A DNA stretch of 64,000 nucleotides from Paenibacillus sp. YN15 (GTDB taxonomy: Bacteria; Bacillota; Bacilli; Paenibacillales; NBRC-103111). The stretch is taken from assembly GCF_003285005.1 (NCBI RefSeq), contig NZ_QMFA01000039.1, forward strand, positions 1-64,000. Direction: 5' to 3'. Shown one piece after another: positions 1 to 8,609 of this stretch (the stretch's first letter is position 1; every line of letters starts with the position of its first letter). A program made the position numbers and the translations under genes. The notes beneath the pieces were generated by a model that was not told where the DNA came from, ran no database searches, and worked only from the letters and a program-made list of their open reading frames with translations.

Positions 1-93
1 GACGCTAGCCGGTGACAAAGGCTTATAGCCGCAGAGCAAACCACCCGTTTGACGGGTGGTCATGATTGCATGAAAAAAAGTATGAAAAAGGGC

Positions 94-122
94 TTGACGC
101 GGGGAGTAGAATAGTCTATATT
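94..122 (+). promoter_or_regulatory. sigma-A promoter of aroF
   Basis: A -35 box TTGACG (94-99) and a -10 box TATATT (117-122) are separated by exactly 17 bases. Transcription would start near 129, about 65 bases before the aroF start codon. A 9-bp hairpin (41-60, arms CCACCCG and CGGGTGG) lies upstream of the promoter and has no T-run, so it is not a clear terminator. Confidence 0.75.
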
Positions 123-195
123 TTCTTTAACGATTAAAAGCGACGAAGCGCACAAGCGTTGAAGCGAAACAATTAGCTAAGGGAGAGTGCCAGGG

Positions 196-1254
196 ATGAT
201 CGTAGTCACTTCGAATAAAACCAGCCAAGAACGGATTAATGAAATCGTCCGTTATATAGAAAAGCACGGTTTGAGCGCACATGTTTCCATGGGAGAGGAC
301 CGCACCGTTATCGGCATCGTCGGGAAATTTGATTCCCAGCTTGCCGAGCATCTGCGCCAGATGTCGGGTGTGGAGCAGGTTGTCCGCATCTCCAAGTCCT
401 ACAAGATGGCCAGCCGGGAATTCCATCCCGCGGATACCGTTATCAAGATCAAGGGTGTGGAAATCGGCGGCAGCGAGCTGGTGATTATGGGCGGTCCCTG
501 CGCGGTGGAAACGCCGGAGCAGATCGACGAGATTGCCCGTCTGGTGAAGCTGGCCGGCGGCCAGGTTCTCCGGGGCGGCGCCTTCAAACCCCGCACAGGT
601 CCTTACAGCTTCCAGGGCATCGGCACCGAGGGACTCAAGTGGATGAAGGATGCCGGCGACAAGCACGGCCTTCTGACCATCACTGAGGTGATGACTCCTG
701 AATATGTGGATGTTTGCGCCGAATACGCGGATATTCTCCAAGTGGGCACCCGGAACATGCAGAACTTCGACCTTCTGCGCAAGCTGGGCACCATCCAGAC
801 TCCGGTCCTGCTGAAGCGCGGCTTCAGCGCCACCTACGACGAGTTCCTGAATGCGGCGGAATACATTCTGGCCGGCGGCAACCCCAATGTTATGCTGTGC
901 GAGCGGGGCATCCGCACCTTCGAATCCTACACCCGGAACACCCTGGATTTGGCGGCGATTCCCGTGTTGAAGTCCCTGTCCCATCTTCCGGTCATTTCCG
1001 ACCCCAGCCATGGCACCGGCCGCAGAGAGCTGGTTGTGCCCATGACCAAGGCATCAGTAGCCGCAGGCTGCGACGGACTGATTATCGAAATGCACACGGA
1101 CCCGGACAATTCCATGACCGGCGACGGCGTACAGTCCCTTTTCCCGGATCAATTCTCCGATCTGCTGGCTGATCTGGAGAAGCTGGCTCCCTTGTGCGGG
1201 AAGACCCTCAGCACACGCAAGGAACCGATTCTGGCCGGCTCCTGGAAGAAGTAA
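196..1254 (+). CDS. aroF: 3-deoxy-7-phosphoheptulonate (DAHP) synthase
   Basis: Condenses phosphoenolpyruvate with erythrose 4-phosphate, the first step of the shikimate pathway. The 352-residue protein has an N-terminal ferredoxin-like regulatory domain (about 1-70) as in the Thermotoga-type enzyme, rather than a chorismate-mutase domain, and then the class I aldolase barrel. Visible motifs are GPCAVE (100-105), RGGAFKPRTGPYSFQG (126-141) and DPSHGTGRRELV (269-280), which carry substrate- and metal-binding residues. The ATG at 196 is chosen over a GTG at 187 because the ribosome site GGGAGAG sits just before and overlaps that GTG. It is monocistronic, between its own promoter and a strong terminator. 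Feedback control through the N-terminal domain is known for the family but cannot be read from the sequence. Confidence 0.95.
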   Translation: MIVVTSNKTSQERINEIVRYIEKHGLSAHVSMGEDRTVIGIVGKFDSQLAEHLRQMSGVEQVVRISKSYKMASREFHPADTVIKIKGVEIGGSELVIMGGPCAVETPEQIDEIARLVKLAGGQVLRGGAFKPRTGPYSFQGIGTEGLKWMKDAGDKHGLLTITEVMTPEYVDVCAEYADILQVGTRNMQNFDLLRKLGTIQTPVLLKRGFSATYDEFLNAAEYILAGGNPNVMLCERGIRTFESYTRNTLDLAAIPVLKSLSHLPVISDPSHGTGRRELVVPMTKASVAAGCDGLIIEMHTDPDNSMTGDGVQSLFPDQFSDLLADLEKLAPLCGKTLSTRKEPILAGSWKK

Positions 1255-1286
1255 TATTCGGATTTTGAAATTCCAAATTCATGTAG

Positions 1287-1329
1287 AAAAGGCTTATTTC
1301 CCTGGTGCTCCAGTGGAATAAGCCTTTTT
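1287..1329 (+). terminator. intrinsic terminator after aroF
   Basis: Arms AAAAGGCTTATTTCC and GGAATAAGCCTTTTT form a 14-15 bp stem around a short loop and end in a T-run. It separates aroF from glnA. Confidence 0.85.
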
Positions 1330-1360
1330 GGGGTGATTTTGTGAAGGATTCATTATGGGG

Positions 1361-1377
1361 TGTGAACAATGCTGACA
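1361..1377 (+). promoter_or_regulatory. GlnR/TnrA-type nitrogen operator
   Basis: TGTGAACAATGCTGACA matches the GlnR/TnrA consensus TGTNA-N7-TNACA at every defined position. It is centred about 70 bases upstream of the predicted glnA transcription start and about 28 bases upstream of the -35 box. That is a typical position for an activator and unlike the promoter-overlapping sites of a repressor. The regulator itself is not in the window; the assignment is by motif only. Confidence 0.7.
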
Positions 1378-1405
1378 TGTGCCAAAAAAATACCTTACAT
1401 AAGTA

Positions 1406-1434
1406 TTGACGCCCTAAAATGAAGGCTATATAAT
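1406..1434 (+). promoter_or_regulatory. sigma-A promoter of glnA
   Basis: TTGACG (1406-1411) and a perfect TATAAT (1429-1434) are 17 bases apart. The predicted 5' UTR is about 70 bases and contains a small hairpin (arms AAGTT and AACTT near 1440-1456). Confidence 0.85.
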
Positions 1435-1512
1435 AATGGCAAGTTAAGTAGAAACTTGAACAATGATCGCCATTTCAACGGTGAATGTTCGGAATTAGGG
1501 AGGGTAATTATC

Positions 1513-2937
1513 ATGTCTGTTCAAAAAGTACTGGATACCATTAAGGAAAAGGGTATTGAGTGGGTTGATTTTCGGTTTACTGACATTGGCGGCAAATCCC
1601 ATCACTTGTCTATTCCCGCTGTAGAGGTAGAAGCTGAGACCTTCGAAAACGGCGTTGCATTTGACGGCTCCTCTATTGTTGGCTTCCGGGGCATTGAAGA
1701 ATCCGACATGGTAATGATGCCGGACACAGAGTCCGCTTTTGTTGACCCGTTCACTGCACATCCCACGCTTGTTCTGCTTTGCGACATTTATACTCCGGAC
1801 GGAGTGCGTTATGACCGTGACCCCCGCAGCATTGCGGTAAAAGCCGAAGAATATCTGAAAACCACCGGAATCGGAACAGATGCATTTTTTGCTCCTGAAT
1901 CCGAGTTTTTTATCTTTGATGATGTGCGCTACGAAAGCGGCATGAACAAATCCTTCTACGAAGTGGATTCCGAAGAAGCGGCATGGAACACCGGCCGCAA
2001 GGAAGAAGGCGGCAACCTGGCCTTCAAAACCGGCATTAAGGGCGGTTATTTCCCGGTTGCTCCCACAGATACCCAACAAGACATCCGCTCCGAAATGTGC
2101 CGTCTTCTGCAAGAAGCTGGCCTTCGCGTTGAACGCCACCACCACGAGGTTGCCACCGCCGGCCAAGGCGAAATCAACTTCCGCTTCAGCACATTGACCA
2201 AAACAGCCGACAACCTGCAAAAGTATAAATATATTGTGCAAAATGTAGCCCGCCAATACGGCAAGGTTGCAACCTTCATGCCGAAGCCGCTTTTCGGCGA
2301 CAACGGCAGCGGCATGCACGTACACCAATCCATCTTCAACGACGGCGCTCCGCTGTTCTACGAGAAGGGCGCATATGCCAACCTGAGCCAGCTGGCTTTG
2401 TACTACATCGGCGGTATCCTGCACCATGCACCGTCCCTGATCGCTCTCACCAACCCCTCCACCAACTCCTTCAAGCGTCTGGTTCCGGGTTATGAAGCGC
2501 CGGTTAACCTGGTATTCTCCAAGGGCAACCGTTCCGCGGCTGTTCGTATCCCGATTGCTGCCGTAACTCCGAAGGGCTGTCGCATCGAGTTCCGTACTCC
2601 GGACTCCACTGCCAACCCGTACCTGGCTTTCGCCGCAATGCTCTTGGCCGGTCTGGACGGCATCAAGAACAAGATCGACCCGACTGCTCTGGGATATGGT
2701 CCGTTGGACAAGAACATCTACGAGCTGGCCGACGAAGAGAAGAAGGAAATCCGCAGTGTACCGGGCTCCCTGGAGGAAGCTTTGGACGCTCTGGAAGCGA
2801 ACCATTCCTTCTTGACCGAATCCGGCGTATTCACCGAAGACTTCATCGCCAACTTCATCGAGCTGAAGCGCGCTGAAGCCAAGTCTGTAGCTATCCGCGT
2901 GCACCCGCACGAATACTCCCTGTACTTCGGAGTATAA
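1513..2937 (+). CDS. glnA: glutamine synthetase type I (GSI-beta-like)
   Basis: Makes glutamine from glutamate, ammonia and ATP. At 474 residues it is longer than the roughly 444-residue GSI-alpha enzyme of the glnRA operon in Bacillus. Active-site motifs include FDGSS (50-54), ESEFF (129-133), the metal/ATP motif NGSGMHVHQS (264-273) and KRLVPGYEAPVN (321-332). The C-terminal part KNIYELADEEKKEI (400-413) aligns with the adenylylation loop of the E. coli enzyme, with Tyr403 in the modified position. No glnR and no adenylyltransferase lie beside it. The start at 1513 has the ribosome site AGGGAGG; upstream in-frame codons have none. The GlnR/TnrA-type box suggests nitrogen control. Being the second GS of the genome is an inference from its type. 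Confidence 0.96.
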   Translation: MSVQKVLDTIKEKGIEWVDFRFTDIGGKSHHLSIPAVEVEAETFENGVAFDGSSIVGFRGIEESDMVMMPDTESAFVDPFTAHPTLVLLCDIYTPDGVRYDRDPRSIAVKAEEYLKTTGIGTDAFFAPESEFFIFDDVRYESGMNKSFYEVDSEEAAWNTGRKEEGGNLAFKTGIKGGYFPVAPTDTQQDIRSEMCRLLQEAGLRVERHHHEVATAGQGEINFRFSTLTKTADNLQKYKYIVQNVARQYGKVATFMPKPLFGDNGSGMHVHQSIFNDGAPLFYEKGAYANLSQLALYYIGGILHHAPSLIALTNPSTNSFKRLVPGYEAPVNLVFSKGNRSAAVRIPIAAVTPKGCRIEFRTPDSTANPYLAFAAMLLAGLDGIKNKIDPTALGYGPLDKNIYELADEEKKEIRSVPGSLEEALDALEANHSFLTESGVFTEDFIANFIELKRAEAKSVAIRVHPHEYSLYFGV

Positions 2938-2960
2938 TTCATACCAACTTTAATGATCGC

Positions 2961-2988
2961 AGCCCCCGGGTTCATCCGGGGGTTTTTT
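2961..2988 (+). terminator. intrinsic terminator after glnA
   Basis: CCCCCGG and CCGGGGG pair around a 6-base loop and are followed by six T residues. Confidence 0.9.
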
Positions 2989-3093
2989 GTTTGGGCGGGC
3001 CAGTCCACGATAAGCGCTTCTCATTTCCGGTAAGAGACGGGAGCGCTAAGCCCAACTGTAATATTTTGTGGGTTGATGGAGCTTTGGCCGGTG

Positions 3094-3245
3094 TGGTAGC
3101 CTAAATAAAGCCGAATCCGGTATAGATGCTTCTATATGAACAACCGGTACGGGGGATGATTTACAGGGGTGAATGAGCGCTTGTTATTTTGAGCGCCTAG
3201 GGAGCAACCTTCTTCCCGAACCCGTCAACTAACCTCGGAGGCAGG
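3094..3245 (+). promoter_or_regulatory. cyclic di-AMP (ydaO/yuaA) riboswitch
   Basis: The leader of the 3D-domain gene carries the conserved blocks of the ydaO motif in order: GTAGCCTAAAT with CCGAATCCGG, then GGTACGGGGGA, AGGGGTGAAT, CCTAGGGAGCAACCTT, CCCGAACCCGTCAACTAACC and the closing CTCGGAGGC. In this class c-di-AMP binding usually shuts down expression of wall hydrolases and osmolyte or potassium transporters, which fits the gene downstream. A further hairpin (3251-3271, arms CATCCG and CGGATG) lies between the aptamer and the ribosome site and may be the expression platform. There is no clear T-run, so control may act on translation initiation. Confidence 0.87.
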
Positions 3246-3294
3246 AGACTCATCCGGCAGCAATGCGGATGAAAAACTCAGGAGGCCCACGTTC

Positions 3295-4134
3295 ATGCCA
3301 ATGGTCAACAAAATGCAAAAATGGGTTGCAGGCGCATGTGCTGCAGCAATTTCTTTCTGTGCCTTTGCGGTTCCCGCTGCACATGCTGAAGTATCCCCGC
3401 TGGCGGAAACGCTTACTGTCAAGGTGCAGGTCAACAGCAATCTGATTCAATTTCCCGACGCCCAGCCCTTTATTGATGACCAGGGACGTACCCAGGTGCC
3501 TGTACGCTTCGTAAGCGAGGAGCTGGGGTATCAGGTGGATTGGTCCCGCCTGTCCGACGGACAAATCAATGTGCAGCTGAAAAATGACGCGGGGAAAACC
3601 CTGACCCTGGAAACCGGCAAATCGACGGCTGTGGTGGACGGTAAAGCCGAAGCCATGGACACGGCTGCGGTGCTGCGGGACGGCAGGGTGTATGTGCCCT
3701 TGCGGTTTATTTCCGAGTCAAAGGGAATCCGGGTGCAGTGGGACTCCAACAATTTTATTGCCATTCTCAATGAAGACGGCAACTACCATGCTCCGGCCTG
3801 GTATGCGACGCGGATGAAGCTGCTATCCACGTTTACGGCTACGGCATACTCAGCTGATCCTAAGGAAAACGGCGGCTACGGAGCGGTGGATTACTTCGGC
3901 AATCCCCTTAAGGTGGGAACCGTCGCGGTAGACCCGGCAGTTATCCCGCTGGGAACCAAGCTGTATGTGGAGGGGTATGATTTTAACGGCCTGCCGGCAG
4001 GCGGCATGTATGCGGAGGCGACGGACACAGGCAATGCCCTCAAGGGGAACCGGATCGATCTGTTTGTGCCGGGGTCCCGGGAAGAACTGAAGAAGTTTGG
4101 GTTCCAACAGGTCAAAGTATATCTCCTTCCCTAA
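3295..4134 (+). CDS. secreted wall protein: copper-amine-oxidase-N-like domains plus 3D domain
   Basis: An exported 279-residue protein with a signal peptide (about 1-32, cleavage near AHA-EV). Two stalk-type repeats (about 40-160, each with a VPVRFVSE or VPLRFISE core) resemble the copper amine oxidase N-terminal domain, here a wall- or substrate-binding module. The C-terminal 3D domain (about 178-279) keeps its three aspartates: D213 in VDP, D244 in TDTG and D255 in RIDLF. This fold is shared with MltA and resuscitation/YocH-type lytic enzymes, so peptidoglycan remodelling is the likely role. The ATG at 3295 follows AGGAGG by nine bases. The c-di-AMP riboswitch links its expression to wall or osmotic stress. 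Confidence 0.85.
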   Translation: MPMVNKMQKWVAGACAAAISFCAFAVPAAHAEVSPLAETLTVKVQVNSNLIQFPDAQPFIDDQGRTQVPVRFVSEELGYQVDWSRLSDGQINVQLKNDAGKTLTLETGKSTAVVDGKAEAMDTAAVLRDGRVYVPLRFISESKGIRVQWDSNNFIAILNEDGNYHAPAWYATRMKLLSTFTATAYSADPKENGGYGAVDYFGNPLKVGTVAVDPAVIPLGTKLYVEGYDFNGLPAGGMYAEATDTGNALKGNRIDLFVPGSREELKKFGFQQVKVYLLP

Positions 4135-4152
4135 AAACCACAAACACAAAAT

Positions 4153-4191
4153 GCCAGCCATCCGGAGCAATCCGGGTGGCTGGTTGTTTTT
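4153..4191 (+). terminator. intrinsic terminator after the 3D-domain gene
   Basis: Stem CCAGCCATCCGG / CCGGGTGGCTGG with a 6-base loop, followed by TTGTTTTT. Confidence 0.88.
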
Positions 4192-4720
4192 GAGGGGGAA
4201 GGCGACGACGGAGACGGCGACTGCAAACGGACGGGTGGGCGAAACGGTGGATGAGAGGCGATGGAGACGGTAACTGTAATCGGACGGTGAGGCGAAACGG
4301 TGGTTGAGGGACAGCGGCGTGTGCGTTTTTTGGGCGGCTTCGCCCTTTAGTCATCTGTAGCGGAACTCAGCGACTCTTATGGCGGAAAAAAGCGGGGATT
4401 TGGATTTTTGCGGAACTGAGCGACTCTTATGCCGGCCTTATGTGGTGAAAATGGGGGTAATGAGGCTGTGGCAGGGGGATAAGGGCTTCTGGGTTCCGTT
4501 AGGACACGAATAAGCCTCAAAAGCTGCTTTAAGGGCTGCTCAGTTCCGCTACGCACGTCCGGGAGCAGGGGTACGCAGTGAATGGGAGAAAACTTCACAT
4601 GAAACCTTTGAAATTGCTTTCGGTTTATTCTTACGATAAAATAAATTTATCGAACGAAAATTTGGTCCGTAATCGCGGTAAAGAATAAAAGAAAATTTAT
4701 GTGAATGCGCTTAAACCTAC
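4192..4720. repeat. intergenic region with CGGAACTSAG dispersed repeats
   Basis: No gene is supported here. CGGAACTCAGCGACTCTTAT (4361-4380) and CGGAACTGAGCGACTCTTAT (4411-4430) are near-identical direct copies, each followed by a GGCGGAAAA- or GCCGG-type tail. An inverted CTCAGTTCCGCTA occurs near 4540-4552. GACGGAGACGG-type and GGCGAAACGGTGG-type imperfect direct repeats lie at 4205-4305. The first pair shares its layout with repeats at 24680-24800 and 37110-37310. An A/T-rich stretch (4600-4700) leads into the serC promoter. Confidence 0.6.
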
Positions 4721-4749
4721 TTGATGATCCTATTGAATCTTGCTATCAT
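4721..4749 (+). promoter_or_regulatory. sigma-A promoter of serC
   Basis: TTGATG (4721-4726), a 17-base spacer and TATCAT (4744-4749). The predicted transcript starts near 4756, downstream of an upstream in-frame ATG at 4705, so this promoter supports the start codon at 4783. Confidence 0.7.
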
Positions 4750-4782
4750 AGACACAAACGTGAAGGGTTGGTGTGGAATTTC

Positions 4783-5865
4783 ATGACTAGAGCCTATAAT
4801 TTTAATGCAGGGCCTGCGGCGCTCCCGCTGGAAGTATTGCAGAAGGCGCAGGAAGAGATTGTTGATTTTAAAGGGATCGGCATGTCCATCATGGAGGTAT
4901 CCCACCGCAGTAAGGAATACGAAGCGGTCAACGACGAGACCCAACAGCTGCTTCTGGAGCTTCTGGAGCTTCCCGCCGGCTACAAGGTGCTGTTCCTGCA
5001 AGGCGGCGCAAGCACACAATTCGCGATGCTTCCTATGAACCTGCTCTCCGCGGGCAAGGTGGGCAGCTATGTCATGACCGGTTCCTGGGCGGAGAAAGCC
5101 ATCCAGGAGGCCAAACTCATCGGAGAAACCCACATCGCCGCCAGCTCCAAGGAAGGCGTTCTACATATCCCCGCTTTGAGCGAAATTGAAATTCCGGAGA
5201 ACGCGGCATATCTGCACGTCACCTCCAATGAAACCATCGCCGGCACCCAGTATCAGGAATTCCCGGATACCGGAAGTGTTCCGCTGGTATCGGACATGTC
5301 CAGCGACATCCTGTCCCGCCGCATCGATGCCTCCAAGTTCTCGCTGATCTATGCAGGCGCACAGAAGAACCTGGGTCCTTCCGGCGTTACCGTCGTGGTG
5401 GTGAAGGAGGATCTGTTCAAGGACGCTCCCAAGACCATTCCCACCATGCTGCGCTATAGCACCTATTTGAAGAACAACTCCCTGTACAACACACCTCCCG
5501 TATACTCCATTTACATGGTGAATCTGGTGCTGAAGTGGGTCAAGGAGCAAGGCGGCGTAGCGGCTGTTGAGAAGCTGAACCGCGAGAAGACGGATCTGAT
5601 CTACAACGCCCTGGATAACAGCGGCGGCTTCTATGAAGGCCTGGCACAGAAGGACAGCCGGTCCATCATGAACGTTACCTTCAAGCTGCAAACCGAGGAG
5701 CTGGAGAAGGAATTCCTCGCTTTGGCCAAGAAGAACGGCTTCGTGGGTCTGGGCGGCCACCGCAGCGTAGGCCATCTCCGCGCTTCCACATACAATGCCG
5801 TACCTTACGCAAGCTGCAAGGCGCTCACGGATCTGCTGGACGAATTCAAACGCACTCACGGCTGA
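4783..5865 (+). CDS. serC: phosphoserine aminotransferase
   Basis: Converts 3-phosphohydroxypyruvate and glutamate to phosphoserine and 2-oxoglutarate in serine synthesis, and acts in pyridoxal phosphate synthesis in some bacteria. The 360-residue protein starts RAYNFNAGPAALPLEVL like its family. It has the phosphate-binding GGASTQF (74-80), and the PLP Schiff-base lysine is K195 in AGAQKNLGPSG. The start at 4783 matches the family N-terminus and lies downstream of the predicted transcription start. The ribosome site (GAAGGG) is weak and distant. It is monocistronic, with a terminator 26 bases after the stop codon. No serA is adjacent. Confidence 0.96.
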   Translation: MTRAYNFNAGPAALPLEVLQKAQEEIVDFKGIGMSIMEVSHRSKEYEAVNDETQQLLLELLELPAGYKVLFLQGGASTQFAMLPMNLLSAGKVGSYVMTGSWAEKAIQEAKLIGETHIAASSKEGVLHIPALSEIEIPENAAYLHVTSNETIAGTQYQEFPDTGSVPLVSDMSSDILSRRIDASKFSLIYAGAQKNLGPSGVTVVVVKEDLFKDAPKTIPTMLRYSTYLKNNSLYNTPPVYSIYMVNLVLKWVKEQGGVAAVEKLNREKTDLIYNALDNSGGFYEGLAQKDSRSIMNVTFKLQTEELEKEFLALAKKNGFVGLGGHRSVGHLRASTYNAVPYASCKALTDLLDEFKRTHG

Positions 5866-5891
5866 TTTATAGACTGTATGGCAGTTTCTCT

Positions 5892-5922
5892 AACCCGACA
5901 GGATGGTTCCTGTCGGGTTTTT
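5892..5922 (+). terminator. intrinsic terminator after serC
   Basis: AACCCGACAGG and CCTGTCGGGTT form an 11-bp perfect stem with a 6-base loop and a T-rich tail. Confidence 0.9.
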
Positions 5923-6020
5923 GTGTTTTTATGATATCCGTCACAGAACAATTTGTTAAACGTAGGTAAAATAATGTCAAAAAACCTGACGTAACATTGA
6001 AGGAAAAGGGCGGATGCATA

Positions 6021-7700
6021 GTGAGGCTGACAATAGCACGTAAGCTTATTGGTGGTTTTTTGGCAGTAGTATGTTTTATGGTCATTGTCATTGGCCTGTT
6101 CTACCGTTCCCTAAGTGACGTCGAAACACGGTTTCATGCATTGGTGGACACGCGGGTAAAGGTGCTTACCCAGGCCCAATTGATCCAATCCGCAGGTCTT
6201 CAGCAGAATGACTACATCCGGGAATATTATTTGACCCAGACCCCGGCTTCAATCGAGCGGATGGCCGAAGCCAATAAACGGGTCATCAGCCTGGTGGAGG
6301 AGACGCTCCCCTTTGTCAGCTCCGACGAGGATGCAGAGCGGTTTGAACGCTTGAAGGCTCTGGCGCTGGATTACAAGGAAAGAGTGGACGCCGCATTGGC
6401 GATGCCGGCGGACAAGGGCCTGCGGGAGGCGGAGTTCAGTGTATTCCCGGTGGCGACTCAGCTGGCCATACTGGCGGAGAACATGGCCAATGACCAGTTG
6501 GCCTTGATGAATCGGGAGCAGCAGACGGTGAAGGACTCCGTTTTGTTCGATAAGCAGCTTGCCTTGGGGGCTGGGATCGGCGCAACGGCGGTCTCTCTGG
6601 CCATCGGCTTTCTGATCGCGTATGCCATCTCCCGGCCCATCCGCAAAATCACCGCAGCCGCCAGAGAAATTGCCGCAGGCGATCTCCGGCCCAAGGAATT
6701 GAATGTGCGGACCAAGGATGAAATCCAAGACCTGTCCGAGGCCTTCCTGGACATGATGGGCCAGCTTCGGGGGATCATCGGCAAGGTGGAGCTGGAAGCC
6801 GCGCAGCTGGTTGAGAGCGCACGGATGCTGAGCTCCAATGCCGAGCTGACCGCGGCGGCCACCCAGCATATTACCGGAACGACCCAGGAGGTGGCTGCAG
6901 GCTCCGAGCAGCAGGTCCGCGGCGCAGAGGACAGCGCTAGAGCCATGGAGGAAATGAGCCAGGGCATCACCCGCATAGCCGAGTCATCATCGGCGGTACA
7001 TGAGGTATCCGTCCAGGCCAGGCAGCAGGCGGACGAAGGCAATGCGGCAGCGCAGCGCGCAGTAAAGCAGATGAACACGGTCTATCTGTCCGCAAGCCGA
7101 GGGGCCGAGAATGTGAAGAGACTGGGCGAACGTTCGGAGCAGATCGGGGAAATCATCGGGGTGATGTCGGGCATCGCTTCCCAAACCAGTCTGCTTGCCT
7201 TGAATGCTTCCATTGAAGCCGCCCGGGCGGGAGAGCAGGGCAGAGGCTTTGTGGTGGTGGCATCGGAGGTGAAGAAGCTGGCTATCCAGTCGGAGGAGGC
7301 CGCCAAGCAGATCAGCGGGCTGATCCGCGAGGTGCAGCTGGAAACGGCTGCGGCGGTGAAAGACATGCAGGAGGGAATGCTGCAAAGCCGGGAGGGGCTG
7401 GCTGTGGTGGAATCGGCGGGAGAGGCCTTCGGCAACATCCGCACCGCCATCATTGAAGTGGCGTCCCAAATCGAAGAAGTGTCCGCCACCGCCCAGGAGA
7501 TATCTGCCGGCACACAGGAGGTGGCAGCCTCCGTAGAGGAAACCTCCCGCATTGCCCGGCAATCCAGCCGGCAAATCCAGGAGGTTGCATCCACCACAGA
7601 GGAGCAGCTGGCCTCCATGCAGGAGATCACCGCCTCCGCCAATTCCTTGAACAATATGGCCGAGGAGCTGCAGCAGGCGGTTTCCAACTTCAAGCTGTAA
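6021..7700 (+). CDS. methyl-accepting chemotaxis protein (4-helix-bundle sensor)
   Basis: Membrane chemoreceptor of 559 residues. TM1 is at about 9-30. An all-helical periplasmic region (about 31-180) rich in [12 protein letters not shown]-type sequence resembles the 4HB_MCP or HBM sensor class. TM2 is at about 182-205, followed by HAMP (about 205-260) and the MCP signalling domain. The hairpin tip is [20 protein letters not shown], with VASEVKKLA following. The GTG at 6021 is preferred because AAGGGCGGA lies 6-7 bases upstream; a TTG at 5997 has no good site. The ligand is unknown. No che genes are adjacent, so it would feed a chemotaxis array encoded elsewhere. Confidence 0.92.
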   Translation: MRLTIARKLIGGFLAVVCFMVIVIGLFYRSLSDVETRFHALVDTRVKVLTQAQLIQSAGLQQNDYIREYYLTQTPASIERMAEANKRVISLVEETLPFVSSDEDAERFERLKALALDYKERVDAALAMPADKGLREAEFSVFPVATQLAILAENMANDQLALMNREQQTVKDSVLFDKQLALGAGIGATAVSLAIGFLIAYAISRPIRKITAAAREIAAGDLRPKELNVRTKDEIQDLSEAFLDMMGQLRGIIGKVELEAAQLVESARMLSSNAELTAAATQHITGTTQEVAAGSEQQVRGAEDSARAMEEMSQGITRIAESSSAVHEVSVQARQQADEGNAAAQRAVKQMNTVYLSASRGAENVKRLGERSEQIGEIIGVMSGIASQTSLLALNASIEAARAGEQGRGFVVVASEVKKLAIQSEEAAKQISGLIREVQLETAAAVKDMQEGMLQSREGLAVVESAGEAFGNIRTAIIEVASQIEEVSATAQEISAGTQEVAASVEETSRIARQSSRQIQEVASTTEEQLASMQEITASANSLNNMAEELQQAVSNFKL

Positions 7701-7722
7701 TAGCCTGCTTTTTGCCGAGCCG

Positions 7723-8445
7723 TCAGGAGGTGGAATACTCCCTTGCCGGCTCGCGCAGCTTATATCCCACATTGCGTACGGTAACAATATATTGGGGATT
7801 TTTTGCATCCGTCTCAATTTTGTCGCGAAGATGGCTGATGTGCACATCGACAATCCGGGTGTCCCCTACGAAATGGTAGTCCCAAACGCCCAGCAAGAGC
7901 TGCTGCCGCGACAGCACCATGCCGCGGTGTTTGCACAAAAAGACCAGCAGCTCAAATTCCTTCGGCGTCAAATCCAGCGGCTTCTCATTCAGCAGCGCCT
8001 CACGCTGCTCAGGCGAAACCAGCAGCCCGCCCACCTGGTAAGCAGGGGCCGGCTCCTGCTGCTCCTCAAGCCCGTGCATCCGGGCCCGCCGGAGCAAGGC
8101 GTGAATCCGGGAGACCAGCTCCATCGGACTGAAGGGTTTGGTCATATAATCGTCAGCGCCGTTGTCCAGTCCGGCGATTTTGTCGTTTAGCTCCTGCATG
8201 GCCGACAGCATAATAATCGGGGTGCGGATGCGGGAATTTCTCAGCTTGCGGCATACCTGAATGCCGTCCAGCTTGGGCAGCATCAGATCCAACACTACCA
8301 GATCGGGTTTAAAGGAATGGACCGCCTCAAATACCGCTTCCCCATCCATGACGCACTTGACATCATAACCCGCCTGCTTCAAATTGAAGTCGATGAGGGT
8401 GGAAATGGAAGGCTCGTCATCGACAACCAATATTTTTGTCTTCAT
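7723..8445 (-). CDS. OmpR/PhoB-family response regulator (orphan)
   Basis: DNA-binding response regulator of 240 residues. The receiver domain (1-120) has the acidic pocket DDE (9-11), phospho-acceptor D53 in VLDLMLPKLDG and the lysine K103 in MTKPFSP. The winged-helix trans_reg_C domain (about 140-232) contains LTPKEFELLVFL and VDVHISHLRDKIE. The ribosome site AAAGGAGA precedes the ATG. Its usual neighbour, a sensor kinase, is absent: the gene is convergent with the chemoreceptor and divergent from trmL. PhoP- or YycF-like by sequence style, but the exact family member cannot be told. Confidence 0.92.
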   Translation of the reverse strand: MKTKILVVDDEPSISTLIDFNLKQAGYDVKCVMDGEAVFEAVHSFKPDLVVLDLMLPKLDGIQVCRKLRNSRIRTPIIMLSAMQELNDKIAGLDNGADDYMTKPFSPMELVSRIHALLRRARMHGLEEQQEPAPAYQVGGLLVSPEQREALLNEKPLDLTPKEFELLVFLCKHRGMVLSRQQLLLGVWDYHFVGDTRIVDVHISHLRDKIETDAKNPQYIVTVRNVGYKLREPAREYSTS

Positions 8446-8567
8446 GGCGACTCTCCTTTGGCTTTTCGGACAAGAAAATGTCTATTGTTTCATCCAGTAT
8501 GACAGCTTCCTGCTAAGGCGGTATTATGGGATCGTAAAGCTAGTGTAAATTTTTCTGAAAAATGTTG

Positions 8568-8573
8568 TATAAT
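8568..8573 (+). promoter_or_regulatory. -10 box of the trmL promoter
   Basis: A perfect TATAAT sits 37 bases before the trmL start codon. The -35 region (around 8545-8550, GTAAAT) is poor, so only the -10 element is claimed. Confidence 0.45.
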
Positions 8574-8609
8574 AGAAAGCCGGAGTCTTAATTTTGCGAG
8601 GTGACCATC

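Noticed and set aside
41-60. Hairpin CCACCCG/CGGGTGG as a terminator or attenuator of aroF
   Set aside because: It lies upstream of the aroF promoter, so it is not in the aroF transcript, and it has no T-run.
1495-2910. 471-codon minus-strand ORF opposite glnA
   Set aside because: Antisense shadow of a confidently identified gene; no ribosome site and no recognisable protein.
4600-4782. Serine T-box leader for serC
   Set aside because: The predicted 5' UTR is only about 27 bases and no T-box sequence (such as GGGTGG-type core) is found.
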